Positions 45,792 through 55,306 of a DNA stretch of 58,767 nucleotides are shown piece after piece; within the stretch, counting starts at the first letter, position 1, and every line of letters begins with the position of its first letter. The notes under the pieces were generated by a model, which ran no database searches, had not been told where the DNA came from, and worked only from the letters and a program-made list of their open reading frames with translations. The position numbers were made by a program, and so were the translations under genes. Source of the DNA: Bacillus sp. AFS073361 (GTDB lineage: Bacteria > Bacillota > Bacilli > Bacillales > Cytobacillaceae); contig NZ_NUZU01000012.1 in the NCBI RefSeq assembly GCF_002567005.1, forward strand, positions 1 to 58,767, read 5' to 3'.

Positions 45792-47285
45792 ATGGGTAAA
45801 GACGCGAAAGCAAGAAAGCATATGGGAAAATTACTTACATTTGTTCCTACGGGGGAATATTATTTCACGAAGGGTTTAAAGGCATACCATCGACGTGATT
45901 TTATAAAAGCAAAAAAATATCTTGGGCGAGCGATGCAGCTTGAGCCGGGTGAACCGATGATTATATGCCAGTTGGCGATCGTGTCAACAGAACTTGGCGA
46001 GTTTGAACATTCCAACCGGCTCTTGCACCTCATCCTTGAAGAACTAGATCAAGAAATGGTGGAATGCCATTACTTTTTGGCCAATAATTATGCCCATATG
46101 GGATTTTTTAAAGATGCGTATCACCACGCCAAACTGTATTTACAGCTAGATCCAGATGGTGACTTTAGCGAGGATACTGAGGATTTACTAGATGTACTTA
46201 CATTGGAATCAGAAGATCTTGAGGATGATCTGTATCAGCAGGATGACCTTATCGTTAAACAAGAACAAGCTCGTGACCTGCTTGAGTCAGGATACTTTCC
46301 AAAAGCGATTGAACTGTTAAAAGATGTCGTCAAGGATTATCCAGAGTACTGGTCAGCGTACAACAACTTGGCGCTCGCCTATTTTTATTTAGGGAAGACA
46401 AAAAAGGCGGAATCCATTTTAGATGATGTATTAGAGCGTAATCCAGGTAATCTACATGCCCTATGTAACCAGCTTGTATTTGCCTATTATCAAGGGCAGG
46501 AACAAGATGTTGCCGGTATGATTGACATGTTAAAGAAAATTCAACCACTTTTAAGTGAACAGCAATTCAAACTGGGGGCATCATTTGCTTTAGTAGGTGA
46601 ATATGACCTAGCCTATGTATGGTTGAAAAAATTATATAAGCAAGGCTTTGATGGTGATAGTCCGTTTTACTACTGGCTTTCCCATTCTGCCTATTTCACA
46701 GGCAATGAAACGTTCGCAAAAAATATCTGGAAAAAAGTGCTGGAACTTAATCCTGATAAAGAAGGCTCTGAACCATGGAATAAAGAAAATGCACCAACCA
46801 ATGGTTTTGAAGACCTTTCCGGTTCAATTTTTCAAAAACTGGACAGCGACTATGTGGAGGAACGCTTATTTGCCCTTTTCCTCACGACTGTATCGAGTAA
46901 AAAGGAAGAAATCATCACCTCCAAGCGACTGTTTCAAAATCAGAAATTTACGTCCTTGGAAAAGGAATATATCTCATTGATTCGTTCGGGAAAACCTTCG
47001 ATGACGGCCGAGGCACAGGAAGTGGCCGAACTCTTTTATGAGACCTTTCAACCGATTGGCACCATTGAGTCCGGTTTATACTTGATGTGGTTTTCTGTAT
47101 TTGTCGAGGTTTCCAAAGACAGCCTCCCATTGAAAAATAAACGTGCCTGGGCGGGCGCCGTCGAGTATGTTTGGCATAAACTGCGTAGTGAAAAGGTTTC
47201 ACAGCAAGAGGTAGCCGATCGTTATGGAATTTCATCCGCAACCATTGGTAAATATGTGAAAATAGTGAATAAATATTTGAACTAA
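45792..47285 (+). CDS. yvcD: TPR-repeat protein YvcD
   Basis: A 497-residue soluble protein of unknown function. Multiple tetratricopeptide repeats run from about residue 20 to 350 (for example AYNNLALAYFYLGKTKKAESIL). The C terminus carries a helix-turn-helix-like segment (SQQEVADRYGISSATIGKYV). The ATG at 45792 follows TGGAGGA; an upstream start would add an unlikely hydrophobic leader. In B. subtilis yvcD precedes cwlO and trxB, but cwlO is absent here. Confidence 0.88.
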   Translation: MGKDAKARKHMGKLLTFVPTGEYYFTKGLKAYHRRDFIKAKKYLGRAMQLEPGEPMIICQLAIVSTELGEFEHSNRLLHLILEELDQEMVECHYFLANNYAHMGFFKDAYHHAKLYLQLDPDGDFSEDTEDLLDVLTLESEDLEDDLYQQDDLIVKQEQARDLLESGYFPKAIELLKDVVKDYPEYWSAYNNLALAYFYLGKTKKAESILDDVLERNPGNLHALCNQLVFAYYQGQEQDVAGMIDMLKKIQPLLSEQQFKLGASFALVGEYDLAYVWLKKLYKQGFDGDSPFYYWLSHSAYFTGNETFAKNIWKKVLELNPDKEGSEPWNKENAPTNGFEDLSGSIFQKLDSDYVEERLFALFLTTVSSKKEEIITSKRLFQNQKFTSLEKEYISLIRSGKPSMTAEAQEVAELFYETFQPIGTIESGLYLMWFSVFVEVSKDSLPLKNKRAWAGAVEYVWHKLRSEKVSQQEVADRYGISSATIGKYVKIVNKYLN

Positions 47286-47290
47286 GCAAA

Positions 47291-47319
47291 TTGGTGGACG
47301 ATAAAACATTTGTTATATA
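47291..47319 (+). promoter_or_regulatory. Promoter of trxB overlapping the yvcD terminator
   Basis: TTGGTG (47291-47296) and TATATA (47314-47319) are 17 bases apart. The start would be near 47326, inside the left arm of the terminator at 47317-47365, so trxB transcripts would lack the full hairpin. Confidence 0.55.
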
Positions 47320-47365
47320 CGATTAAGTAAGGGAACAATAATTCTTACTTAATCGTATTTTTTTT
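47317..47365 (+). terminator. Intrinsic terminator after yvcD
   Basis: A perfect 15-bp stem (47317-47331 with 47344-47358) continues into a run of T, 21 bases before the trxB ATG. Confidence 0.9.
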
Positions 47366-47382
47366 ATATAGGGAGTGTTTAA

Positions 47383-48336
<954 letters not shown>

Positions 48337-48463
48337 AAAGAAATATTGTGGTGGGATTTGTAAAAACGTAAAACTGTTTTAATTCTTCTGTAACAATTGT
48401 GCAATATAGTTACGGTATGATAGAAACAGTAATTGACCCCCTTTAAAAATATATTTCTTTTAT

Positions 48464-48494
48464 GCACAGGCCCGTAGCCTGTGCTATTTTTTTT
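48464..48494 (+). terminator. Intrinsic terminator after trxB
   Basis: GCACAGGC (48464-48471) pairs with GCCTGTGC (48477-48484), followed by TATTTTTTTT. The gap 48337-48577 around it holds no gene; a TATGAT at 48416 without a matching -35 is the only other signal. Confidence 0.88.
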
Positions 48495-48577
48495 GGGGGT
48501 TTCTGCTCATATCCCCAGGTTTTACAAGAACATACTAACCACTGTTAAATTTAACATAAATATCAAATTTGTATTCA

Positions 48578-48606
48578 TTGTGACTGTATCCTAAAAATAG
48601 TATAAT
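48578..48606 (+). promoter_or_regulatory. Sigma-A promoter of yvcI-rapZ-yvcK-whiA
   Basis: TTGTGA (48578-48583) and TATAAT (48601-48606) are exactly 17 bases apart. The leader of about 120 bases contains several short complementary GAGG/CCTC blocks (48649-48659 and 48680-48694) that could form alternative hairpins. Confidence 0.8.
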
Positions 48607-48734
48607 AATAAGAATGAATTCAAAGTTATAGTAGGAAATATTGCCATGCCTCAGAGAGGGTTTGTATAGAAAAAGACCAAGCCTCTAATGAGAGCTGTTA
48701 AAATGCAGATGCTGTGTAAAAGAGGGTGAATGCT

Positions 48735-49193
48735 GTGCAAAGAGTCACCAATTGTGTATTGATTAGAGACGGAAAAATATTGCTTCTGCAAAAGCCACGC
48801 CGCGGCTGGTGGGTGGCTCCTGGCGGGAAAATGGAGCCAGGCGAATCTGTCCGGGATTCCTGCATCAGGGAATATCGTGAGGAAACAGGAATCTATCTAA
48901 AAAATCCACAATTAAAAGGGATTTTTACAATGATTATGAAAGAAAATGACCAATTGCTTTCAGAATGGATGATGTTTACATTTGTGGCCACTGATTCAGA
49001 TGGAGTCGATCTAGACGAATCCGAGGAAGGCAAGTTGGAGTGGCAAATGATTGACCAATTGAAGAATTTGCCAATGGCTGCTGGCGATTATCATATTCTT
49101 GATTACATGATTCATGGAAAAGGAATTATTTACGGTACTTTTACTTATACAAAAGACTTTCAACTAATCAGTTACCGATTAGATCCAAGCTAA
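48735..49193 (+). CDS. yvcI: Nudix hydrolase YvcI
   Basis: A 152-residue Nudix hydrolase. The Nudix box reads GGKMEPGESVRDSCIREYREETG, shown here as GGKMEPGES at its start and REYREETG at its end. The substrate is a nucleoside diphosphate derivative, not defined. The GTG at 48735 lies 7 bases after AGAGGG; a GTG at 48726 overlaps that binding site. It opens the rapZ-yvcK-whiA operon. Confidence 0.92.
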   Translation: MQRVTNCVLIRDGKILLLQKPRRGWWVAPGGKMEPGESVRDSCIREYREETGIYLKNPQLKGIFTMIMKENDQLLSEWMMFTFVATDSDGVDLDESEEGKLEWQMIDQLKNLPMAAGDYHILDYMIHGKGIIYGTFTYTKDFQLISYRLDPS

Positions 49194-49212
49194 TTTATAG
49201 GGGGAATAAATC

Positions 49213-50106
49213 ATGAGTACCGGTGCGGTAAATGACATACAAATGGTCATTATTACAGGAATGTCTGGTGCAGGAAAAACTGTTGCCATTCAAAGTTTTG
49301 AAGATTTAGGGTTCTTCTGTGTCGATAATCTGCCTCCAACCCTGCTTCCAAAATTCCTTGAACTTATGAAGGAATCCGGGAATAAGATGAATAAAGTTGC
49401 TCTCGTGATGGACCTGCGGGGCAGAGAATTCTTTGACCATCTCTTTAAAGCATTAGATGAATTGGCAGAAACCTCCTGGGTAGCCCCAAGGATCTTATTT
49501 TTAGATGCAGATGATTCCACATTAGTGCGCAGATATAAGGAAACAAGGCGGTCACATCCACTCGCACAGACAGGTCTGCCGTTAGAAGGTATAACGCTTG
49601 AGCGCGAGCTTCTTGAAGAACTGAAAGGCAGGGCTCAAGTGATTTACAATACTTCCCTGATGAAACCTAGGGAACTTCGTGAGAAAATATTAACTGAATT
49701 TACCGCGAATAAACAATCAATCTTTACAGTCAATGTCATGTCATTCGGCTTTAAGTATGGAATTCCCATTGATGCGGATCTAGTGTTTGATGTGCGCTTC
49801 TTGCCAAACCCTCATTATATTGAGCATATGAGACCTAAAACAGGATTAGATGAAGATGTCTCCGGCTATGTATTAAAATGGAATGAAACGCATAAGTTCT
49901 TAGAAAAAGTAACCGACCTGCTTTCCTTCATGCTTCCACATTATAAGCGAGAGGGGAAAGCCCAGCTAGTCATTGCAATTGGCTGTACAGGTGGACAGCA
50001 TCGTTCCGTAACGCTGGCTGAGTATCTAGGTAAATTTTTCGAAAAGGACTACAAGACATGTATTTCTCATCGTGACATTGAGAGGAGAAAGGAAAAAACT
50101 ACATGA
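49213..50106 (+). CDS. rapZ: RNase adapter / nucleotide-binding protein RapZ
   Basis: A 297-residue P-loop protein (YvcJ). Walker A GMSGAGKT is at residues 16-23, and the C-terminal half has the conserved [10 protein letters not shown] segment. In E. coli it guides RNase E to the GlmZ sRNA; in Bacillus it hydrolyses GTP and affects competence and cell-wall control. It overlaps yvcK by ATGA. Confidence 0.95.
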   Translation: MSTGAVNDIQMVIITGMSGAGKTVAIQSFEDLGFFCVDNLPPTLLPKFLELMKESGNKMNKVALVMDLRGREFFDHLFKALDELAETSWVAPRILFLDADDSTLVRRYKETRRSHPLAQTGLPLEGITLERELLEELKGRAQVIYNTSLMKPRELREKILTEFTANKQSIFTVNVMSFGFKYGIPIDADLVFDVRFLPNPHYIEHMRPKTGLDEDVSGYVLKWNETHKFLEKVTDLLSFMLPHYKREGKAQLVIAIGCTGGQHRSVTLAEYLGKFFEKDYKTCISHRDIERRKEKTT

Positions 50107-51086
50107 GCATTTACGGACAGCCTCGAATTGTCGTCATTGGCGGGGGAACCGGATTACCAGTTTTATTGCGTGGATTAAAACAGTATCCAGTCGATATTAC
50201 CGCCATAGTGACAGTCGCGGATGACGGCGGCAGTTCAGGACGTTTGCGTGAGGACTTGCATATTCCTCCTCCTGGTGACATCCGCAATGTGTTAGCGTCA
50301 TTATCGGATGTGGAACCGCTCGTTGAGGAAATGTTTCAGCATCGATTTAAAACATCGAATGAGCTTTCCGGACATTCGCTTGGCAATTTAATCCTAGCGG
50401 CGATGACCTCGATTACAGGTAATTTTGTTCACGCCATTCAGGAAATGAGCAAGATTTTAAATGTTCACGGCAAAGTTTTGCCTGCAGCCAATCAAAGTGT
50501 TGTTCTTCATGCAGAAATGGAAGACGGGACAATTGTCTCAGGGGAATCGAAAATTCCCTACTCTGGGAAAAGAATTAAGAAAGTATTTATGACGCCGGAG
50601 AATATTCGACCTTTACCAGAGACTATTCAAGCGATTCGTCAAGCCGATTTAATCATAATTGGACCAGGAAGTTTATATACAAGTATTCTGCCAAATCTAC
50701 TCGTTCCCAAAATCGGAGATGAGCTGTGCCGCTCCCATGCCAAAAAGGTCTATATCTGTAATTTAATGACCCAGGCCGGGGAAACACATGGTTTTTCAGC
50801 GAGTGATCATGTAAAAGCCTTATATGATCATATGAGCTGTGCATTTATTAATACCATCCTTGTGAACAATGAAGAAATTCCACAGGACATCCAGCTCCGT
50901 TATAATGAAGAGTTGGCCGATCCTGTTGTCTACGATTTGCCGCAACTGTTTGAATTAGGGCTCGAAGTGGTTCATGCGGATATTGCTTACCAAGAAAATG
51001 GCGCATTACGTCATGACCCGAAAAAAGTGGCAAAAATATTATATAATTTGCTTTTAGTTGAAACCAAAAAGCGTTATGAAACGTAA
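50103..51086 (+). CDS. yvcK: Gluconeogenesis factor YvcK (CofD-like)
   Basis: A 327-residue CofD/YvcK-family protein that binds UDP-sugars and is needed for correct wall synthesis on gluconeogenic carbon. Landmarks are [27 protein letters not shown] and the GPGSLYTSI loop. It is coupled to rapZ. A possible 9-bp hairpin with a T tail (51102-51128) separates it from whiA. Confidence 0.95.
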   Translation: MSIYGQPRIVVIGGGTGLPVLLRGLKQYPVDITAIVTVADDGGSSGRLREDLHIPPPGDIRNVLASLSDVEPLVEEMFQHRFKTSNELSGHSLGNLILAAMTSITGNFVHAIQEMSKILNVHGKVLPAANQSVVLHAEMEDGTIVSGESKIPYSGKRIKKVFMTPENIRPLPETIQAIRQADLIIIGPGSLYTSILPNLLVPKIGDELCRSHAKKVYICNLMTQAGETHGFSASDHVKALYDHMSCAFINTILVNNEEIPQDIQLRYNEELADPVVYDLPQLFELGLEVVHADIAYQENGALRHDPKKVAKILYNLLLVETKKRYET

Positions 51087-51101
51087 TTATAGTAACTATT
51101 A

Positions 51102-51128
51102 AAAAACGCATAAATCTAGTGTGTTTTT
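51102..51128 (+). terminator. Possible attenuator hairpin between yvcK and whiA
   Basis: AAAAACGCA (51102-51110) pairs with TGTGTTTTT (51120-51128), including one G-T pair. The T run is part of the stem, so strength is uncertain. Confidence 0.4.
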
Positions 51129-51146
51129 AGTATGGAGGGGAAAGGG

Positions 51147-52097
51147 ATGTCTTTCGCTTCGGAAACGAAAAAAGAATTAACTAACTTAGAAGTGAAAACG
51201 TGCTGTATTCAAGCAGAGTTATCAGCTCTCATTCGGATGAATGGTTCCCTTTCATTCTCAAATCGAAAGTTAGTAGTTGATATTCAAACCGAAAATGCTG
51301 CGATTGCCAGAAGAATTTATACATTAATAAAAAAGAGTTATGATGTCCAAGTCGAGCTGCTTGTTCGGAAGAAGATGCGTTTGAAAAAAAACAATGTCTA
51401 TATTGTCCGTTTATCCCAGCAAGCAAAGGAAATTCTCGAGGATACCAAAATCATCGGTGAAGGTTTTACGATTATTCACGATATTTCACCAGAACTTGTA
51501 AAGAAGAAATGTTGTAAGCGTTCTTATCTCCGCGGTGCATTTCTAGCAGGCGGATCTGTCAATAATCCAGAGACATCCTCCTATCATTTGGAGATTGCTT
51601 CGCTCTATAAAGAACACAATGATTCTTTATGCGAACTGATGAATACATTTGGGCTTAATAGCAAAACACTTGAACGCAAGAAAGGTTATATTACCTACTT
51701 AAAAGAAGCAGAGAAAATAACCGAGTTTTTAAATATTGTTGGTGCTCATAACGCACTCCTGCGCTTCGAGGATGTTCGAATTGTTCGTGATATGCGCAAT
51801 TCAGTCAATCGGCTTGTAAATTGCGAAACCGCCAATCTTAATAAAACAATTGGTGCTTCGATTCGGCAGGTCGAGAATATACGCTATATCGACCAGACAG
51901 TCGGTCTGCAAATTTTACCTGAGAAGTTAAGAGAAATTGCAGAACTCCGCTTAAATTATACCGATGTAACCCTTAAGGAATTGGGGGAAATGGTTTCTGG
52001 CGGTGCGATCAGTAAGTCTGGGATTAATCATCGTTTGAGAAAAATTGATGCTATCGCGGAAAGGCTTCGTATAGGGGATATGATGATCTCAGAATAG
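51147..52097 (+). CDS. whiA: Sporulation/cell-division regulator WhiA
   Basis: A 316-residue protein with an N-terminal domain like LAGLIDADG homing endonucleases ([16 protein letters not shown]) and a C-terminal helix-turn-helix ([22 protein letters not shown]). In Bacillus it binds DNA and influences division and chromosome segregation. The ATG at 51147 follows GGAGGGGAAAGGG; an upstream ATG overlaps that site. The length equals that of B. subtilis WhiA as I recall it. Confidence 0.95.
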   Translation: MSFASETKKELTNLEVKTCCIQAELSALIRMNGSLSFSNRKLVVDIQTENAAIARRIYTLIKKSYDVQVELLVRKKMRLKKNNVYIVRLSQQAKEILEDTKIIGEGFTIIHDISPELVKKKCCKRSYLRGAFLAGGSVNNPETSSYHLEIASLYKEHNDSLCELMNTFGLNSKTLERKKGYITYLKEAEKITEFLNIVGAHNALLRFEDVRIVRDMRNSVNRLVNCETANLNKTIGASIRQVENIRYIDQTVGLQILPEKLREIAELRLNYTDVTLKELGEMVSGGAISKSGINHRLRKIDAIAERLRIGDMMISE

Positions 52098-52207
52098 AAA
52101 ATTCTTTCATAAGTAATCTTGTGAAAGCCATAACATGAGCTGGTAGCAAATTTTTTGAATAAGCTCCAAGATATATAGATGAAAAAAACATGAGGAGGAA
52201 TTGTATA

Positions 52208-52465
52208 ATGTTAGTGAAACAAGTAGAAGTGAAATTGAAAACTGGTCTTCAAGCACGTCCAGCAGCCCTTTTTGTCCAAGAAGCCAATCGGTTCTCTGCG
52301 GATATTTTCCTGGAGAAGGATGGAAAGAAAGTTAATGCGAAGAGCATTATGGGCTTAATGAGTCTTGCGGTTGGCTCTGGTGTCATGATTGATATCGTGG
52401 CAGATGGTGACGATGAAGCATCCGCGATTGAAGCATTGGCTGATTTTATTCAAAAAGAACAGTAA
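52208..52465 (+). CDS. crh: Catabolite repression HPr-like protein Crh
   Basis: An 85-residue HPr paralogue. Gln15 replaces the PTS phospho-histidine (GLQARPA), so it cannot carry PTS phosphate. Ser46 (AKSIMG), the HprK target, is kept. Phosphorylated Crh is a co-repressor for CcpA. TGAGGAGG lies 9 bases before the ATG. It follows whiA by 110 bases, and the yvcN gene of B. subtilis is not present after it. Confidence 0.96.
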   Translation: MLVKQVEVKLKTGLQARPAALFVQEANRFSADIFLEKDGKKVNAKSIMGLMSLAVGSGVMIDIVADGDDEASAIEALADFIQKEQ

Positions 52466-52475
52466 TATATTTGCG

Positions 52476-52503
52476 GCCGGTTCCATATGGGACCGGCTGT
52501 TTT
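52476..52503 (+). terminator. Intrinsic terminator after crh
   Basis: GCCGGTTCC (52476-52484) pairs with GGGACCGGC (52489-52497), with one G-T pair, followed by TGTTTT. Confidence 0.8.
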
Positions 52504-52518
52504 ATTATTTTTAGAAGA

Positions 52519-52550
52519 ATAAAAAAAGCAACCGGTCGATGCCGATTGCT
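52519..52550 (-). terminator. Intrinsic terminator of clpP
   Basis: On the minus strand AGCAATCGG pairs with CCGGTTGCT (plus 52527-52535 and 52542-52550), with one G-T pair, then TTTTTT. Confidence 0.85.
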
Positions 52551-52560
52551 TCTTTGTTAC

Positions 52561-53169
52561 TTATTTATTTTTCTTCTCATCATCAATTAGATTACGTGTG
52601 ATGATGTGGTCGATTAAACCATATTCTTTTGCACGTTCGGCAGTCATGAAGTTGTCGCGGTCTGTATCTTTGGCAATTACTTCAAGAGGCTGGCCTGTCC
52701 GTTCTGATAAAATACCATTTAATTTTTCACGAAGGAAGAGGATACGCTTTGCAGCAATTTCGATTTCAGTTGCTTGTCCTTGTGCACCGCCTAGTGGTTG
52801 GTGAATCATAACTTCCGCATTTGGAAGGGCATAACGCTTGCCTGGTTCACCAGCTGCAAGTAAGAATGCACCCATAGATGCAGCCATACCAATACAAATC
52901 GTTTGAACTTTTGGCTTGATGAATTGCATAGTATCATAAATCGCCATACCAGCTGTGATGCTGCCGCCTGGGCTGTTGATATATAAAGAAATATCTTTTT
53001 CAGGATTATCCGCTTCAAGGAATAATAATTGTGCTACAATGCTGTTAGCAACATGGTCGTCGATGGCGCTTCCCAGCATAATAATCCGGTCTTTTAACAG
53101 ACGGGAGTAAATGTCATAAGCTCGCTCGCCCCGGTTTGTTTGTTCAATTACTGTAGGGATCAAATTCAT
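52561..53169 (-). CDS. clpP: ATP-dependent Clp protease proteolytic subunit
   Basis: A 202-residue serine peptidase that forms a tetradecameric chamber fed by ClpC, ClpX or ClpE. The catalytic triad is Ser98 (GMAASMGA), His123 (MIHQP) and Asp172 (DRDNF). The ATG at 53169 has AAAGGAGG about 7 bases upstream; the frame extends further but without a site. It is the only gene on the minus strand in this half of the window and stands alone, with its own CtsR-controlled promoter and terminator. Confidence 0.97.
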   Translation of the reverse strand: MNLIPTVIEQTNRGERAYDIYSRLLKDRIIMLGSAIDDHVANSIVAQLLFLEADNPEKDISLYINSPGGSITAGMAIYDTMQFIKPKVQTICIGMAASMGAFLLAAGEPGKRYALPNAEVMIHQPLGGAQGQATEIEIAAKRILFLREKLNGILSERTGQPLEVIAKDTDRDNFMTAERAKEYGLIDHIITRNLIDDEKKNK

Positions 53170-53215
53170 TTTTCTTCCTCCTTTGATTGTAAAGGTAATA
53201 GTAATATGTATTGTT

Positions 53216-53245
53216 ATCATACACTGATGGTCAATAAAGGTCAAA
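53216..53245 (-). promoter_or_regulatory. CtsR operator and promoter of clpP
   Basis: On the minus strand TTGACC (plus 53239-53244) and TATGAT (plus 53216-53221) are 17 bases apart. Plus 53229-53245 reads GGTCAATAAAGGTCAAA, one mismatch from the CtsR consensus RGTCAAANANRGTCAAA. It covers -35 and part of the spacer, which predicts heat-shock derepression. Confidence 0.88.
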
Positions 53246-53324
53246 CAATTTGACTATAAAATTGTTCGACAACTTTCCCTAATCTATCATAACCATTTTT
53301 AAGAATTTTAAACTAAATCTTTAC

Positions 53325-53353
53325 TTGCAAAGTGTGGGAAACTGGCATATAAT
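53325..53353 (+). promoter_or_regulatory. Promoter of tRNA-Arg
   Basis: TTGCAA (53325-53330) and TATAAT (53348-53353) are 17 bases apart, giving a start about 10-15 bases before the tRNA. Confidence 0.8.
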
Positions 53354-53373
53354 ATGTAAGTCGTTAGAATTTA

Positions 53374-53445
53374 GCGCTCGTGGTGCAACGGATAGCACGC
53401 AAGCCTCCGAAGCTTGAAATGCAGGTTCGATTCCTGCCGAGCGCA
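53374..53445 (+). tRNA. tRNA-Arg (anticodon CCG)
   Basis: The acceptor arm GCGCTCG (53374-53380) pairs with CGAGCGC (53438-53444). The D stem is GTGC/GCAC, the anticodon stem is CAAGC/GCTTG with loop CTCCGAA (anticodon CCG at 53407-53409), and the T arm is GCAGG-TTCGATT-CCTGC. The discriminator is A. The next bases are TCA, so CCA is not encoded and must be added enzymatically. It reads CGG codons. Confidence 0.96.
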
Positions 53446-53450
53446 TCACT

Positions 53451-53485
53451 AAAGCCTCCTGTTTTATTGAATGGGAGGTTTTTTT
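53451..53485 (+). terminator. Intrinsic terminator after tRNA-Arg
   Basis: AAAGCCTCC (53451-53459) pairs with GGAGGTTTT (53474-53482), with one G-T pair, followed by more T. Confidence 0.8.
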
Positions 53486-53577
53486 ATTGGAAAAAATCAT
53501 CCTAATCTCCTAGTTTATCATTTTCCATTCCCGAATTTCCGTCCATCGTGTAAAATAGAATGCAGGGGGGATATGAA

Positions 53578-54900
53578 ATGAACTTAAAGGCTGGTTTATG
53601 GCAGCAGCAAACATTAAAATTAGCAATGACACAGGAGTTATCTCAGGCCATTGCATTGTTGCAGTACTCTGCCCAAGAGTTAACTGCTTTTTTAGACGAT
53701 AAGGCACTTGAAAATCCCCTATTGCAGGTTGAACATAGCAATATTAAGCCGATGAATCCACTCATTGACCGAAATCGCCGGAAGAACCAAAAAGTGGAAA
53801 AGGACTGGATTGAGCAAATTGCCGATAAACCCTTTTCACTTGAAGAGTATCTACTATCACAATTAAAAATAACGAATTTATCAGCGGAACAATTAACTGT
53901 TATTCGCCGTCTGATTCAGAACCTTGATGAAAACGGTTACTTTACAGGCGACCTTCATGAAATCTCCCAAAAGCTAAGAGTAAAGGAAGATGTCGTGGAA
54001 GAATGCTTGGCTATTATCCAAACATTGGAGCCAGCGGGGATTGGTGCAAGAAACCTGCAAGAGTGCCTGCAGATGCAGATCTATTATCAGAATCCAAATA
54101 ATGAACTGGCTCAAAAAATTATCTCTGAATATTTCTTACCGTTCGCTGAAAAAAAGTGGAAGCCAATTGCAAAGGAACTAAAAGTAACTCTTAAAGAGAT
54201 CCAGGATATTTTTGACCAAATTCAATCCTTGAACCCAAAGCCGGGAACTATTCTAGGTAAGGAAGCAACCACATACATTATCCCGGATGCAATCATCGAG
54301 CACTCAAGCGACGGACTTACAGTAAGGATGTCTGATGAATCACTGCCAAGGATTAGCCTAAATGAGCAGTATTATCATAAATTCAAAAATCAGGACCAAC
54401 AGGTAAGCCGTTTCCTGCAGGATAAACTACAGGATTACAATTGGATTCAAAAAAGTATAGAGCAGCGAAAAGAGACACTAACTAAGGTCATTGCCAAAAT
54501 TATTGAAAAGCAGGAAGCATTTTTTCAAAAAGGTTCCAATAATTTAGTACCGATGACGATGAAGGAAATTGCCGGAGAACTGAATATCCATGAATCAACC
54601 GTTAGTCGAGCGGTTCGAGAAAAATATGTGCAAACACCATACGGGACCTTCCCGCTAAAATCATTTTTTACAAGTACAATACAAACCGTTTCGGAGGATG
54701 AAAATACCTCATCCACACAAGTAAAGAAGAAAATCTCAACATTAATAGAAAATGAGAATAAACAGAAACCTCTTTCGGATCAAGATATTGTGGAACAATT
54801 AAAAATCGAGGAAGGCATGGTCGTTTCAAGAAGAACCATTGCTAAATATCGAGATCAGTTGGGAATTCCGTCCTCATCAAAAAGGAAAAGGTTTGACTGA
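53578..54900 (+). CDS. rpoN: RNA polymerase sigma-54 factor (SigL)
   Basis: A 440-residue sigma-54. The Gln/Leu-rich N-terminal activator region (QQQTLKLAMTQELSQAIALLQ), the core-binding region, the helix-turn-helix (MKEIAGELNIHESTVSRAVREK) and the C-terminal RpoN box (SRRTIAKYRDQLGIPSS) are all visible. AGGGGGG lies 7 bases before the ATG. It directs transcription that needs enhancer-binding activators, for example amino-acid catabolism. The glutaredoxin-like gene follows after 11 bases. Confidence 0.96.
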   Translation: MNLKAGLWQQQTLKLAMTQELSQAIALLQYSAQELTAFLDDKALENPLLQVEHSNIKPMNPLIDRNRRKNQKVEKDWIEQIADKPFSLEEYLLSQLKITNLSAEQLTVIRRLIQNLDENGYFTGDLHEISQKLRVKEDVVEECLAIIQTLEPAGIGARNLQECLQMQIYYQNPNNELAQKIISEYFLPFAEKKWKPIAKELKVTLKEIQDIFDQIQSLNPKPGTILGKEATTYIIPDAIIEHSSDGLTVRMSDESLPRISLNEQYYHKFKNQDQQVSRFLQDKLQDYNWIQKSIEQRKETLTKVIAKIIEKQEAFFQKGSNNLVPMTMKEIAGELNIHESTVSRAVREKYVQTPYGTFPLKSFFTSTIQTVSEDENTSSTQVKKKISTLIENENKQKPLSDQDIVEQLKIEEGMVVSRRTIAKYRDQLGIPSSSKRKRFD

Positions 54901-54911
54901 AAGGAAACGAA

Positions 54912-55178
54912 ATGATGGAACAAACGATAATCACGTTTTACACAAGGAAAAGCTGTCCGCTTTGTGAGAAAGCAAAGTCCACACTGCAAGAACTTAGCAA
55001 AGATTGGGATTTCACTTTAGAAGAAATTGATATTGAATCCAGTGATGAATTAACCGAACAATACGGTTTAATGATTCCTGTCGTTCAAATTGATGGAGTG
55101 GAAGTAGGTTTTGGTGTCATTAACAAATTTGACATAAGTAACCGTTTGCATGAAAAAAAAGCCAATCTAAACAGTTGA
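54912..55178 (+). CDS. Glutaredoxin-like thiol protein (DUF836)
   Basis: An 88-residue thioredoxin-fold protein with a CPLC redox motif (RKSCPLCEKA) and the cis-proline segment GLMIPVVQIDG. It resembles the DUF836 glutaredoxin family, whose members are small oxidoreductases of unknown partner. It is co-transcribed with rpoN. Its stop codon falls within the cggR -35 element. Confidence 0.85.
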   Translation: MMEQTIITFYTRKSCPLCEKAKSTLQELSKDWDFTLEEIDIESSDELTEQYGLMIPVVQIDGVEVGFGVINKFDISNRLHEKKANLNS

Positions 55179-55203
55179 AATAGGTTTTCACTCCTGTTAC
55201 AAT
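55175..55203 (+). promoter_or_regulatory. Promoter of cggR-gapA operon
   Basis: TTGAAA (55175-55180) and TACAAT (55198-55203) are 17 bases apart. The start would be near 55210, upstream of the CggR operator at 55241, which is the arrangement in B. subtilis, where CggR blocks elongation. Confidence 0.75.
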
Positions 55204-55231
55204 AAAAAACGTAGCAGGGGTTATTTTTTTT
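55190..55231 (+). terminator. Terminator after rpoN-glutaredoxin genes, overlapping cggR promoter
   Basis: An 11-bp stem with two G-T pairs (55190-55200 with 55211-55221) is followed by TATTTTTTTT. The -10 element of the cggR promoter lies in the left arm and loop. Confidence 0.75.
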
Positions 55232-55240
55232 GGATGTAGC

Positions 55241-55275
55241 GGGACATAATATGTCTATGGTGGACATTTTTAGAC
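55241..55275 (+). promoter_or_regulatory. Tandem CggR operator
   Basis: GGGACATAATATGTC (55241-55255) nearly matches the B. subtilis CggR half-operator GGGACATATAATGTC as I recall it. A second, weaker element TGGACATTTTTAGAC starts at 55261, exactly 20 bases later, the same spacing as in B. subtilis. Fructose-1,6-bisphosphate releases CggR. Confidence 0.8.
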
Positions 55276-55306
55276 CAACTACATATAATAAAGGAGCATG
55301 AGCTTC

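Noticed and set aside
48416..48494. A small RNA gene between a TATGAT element and the trxB terminator
   Set aside because: The -10-like element has no matching -35, and the hairpin is sufficiently explained as the trxB terminator.
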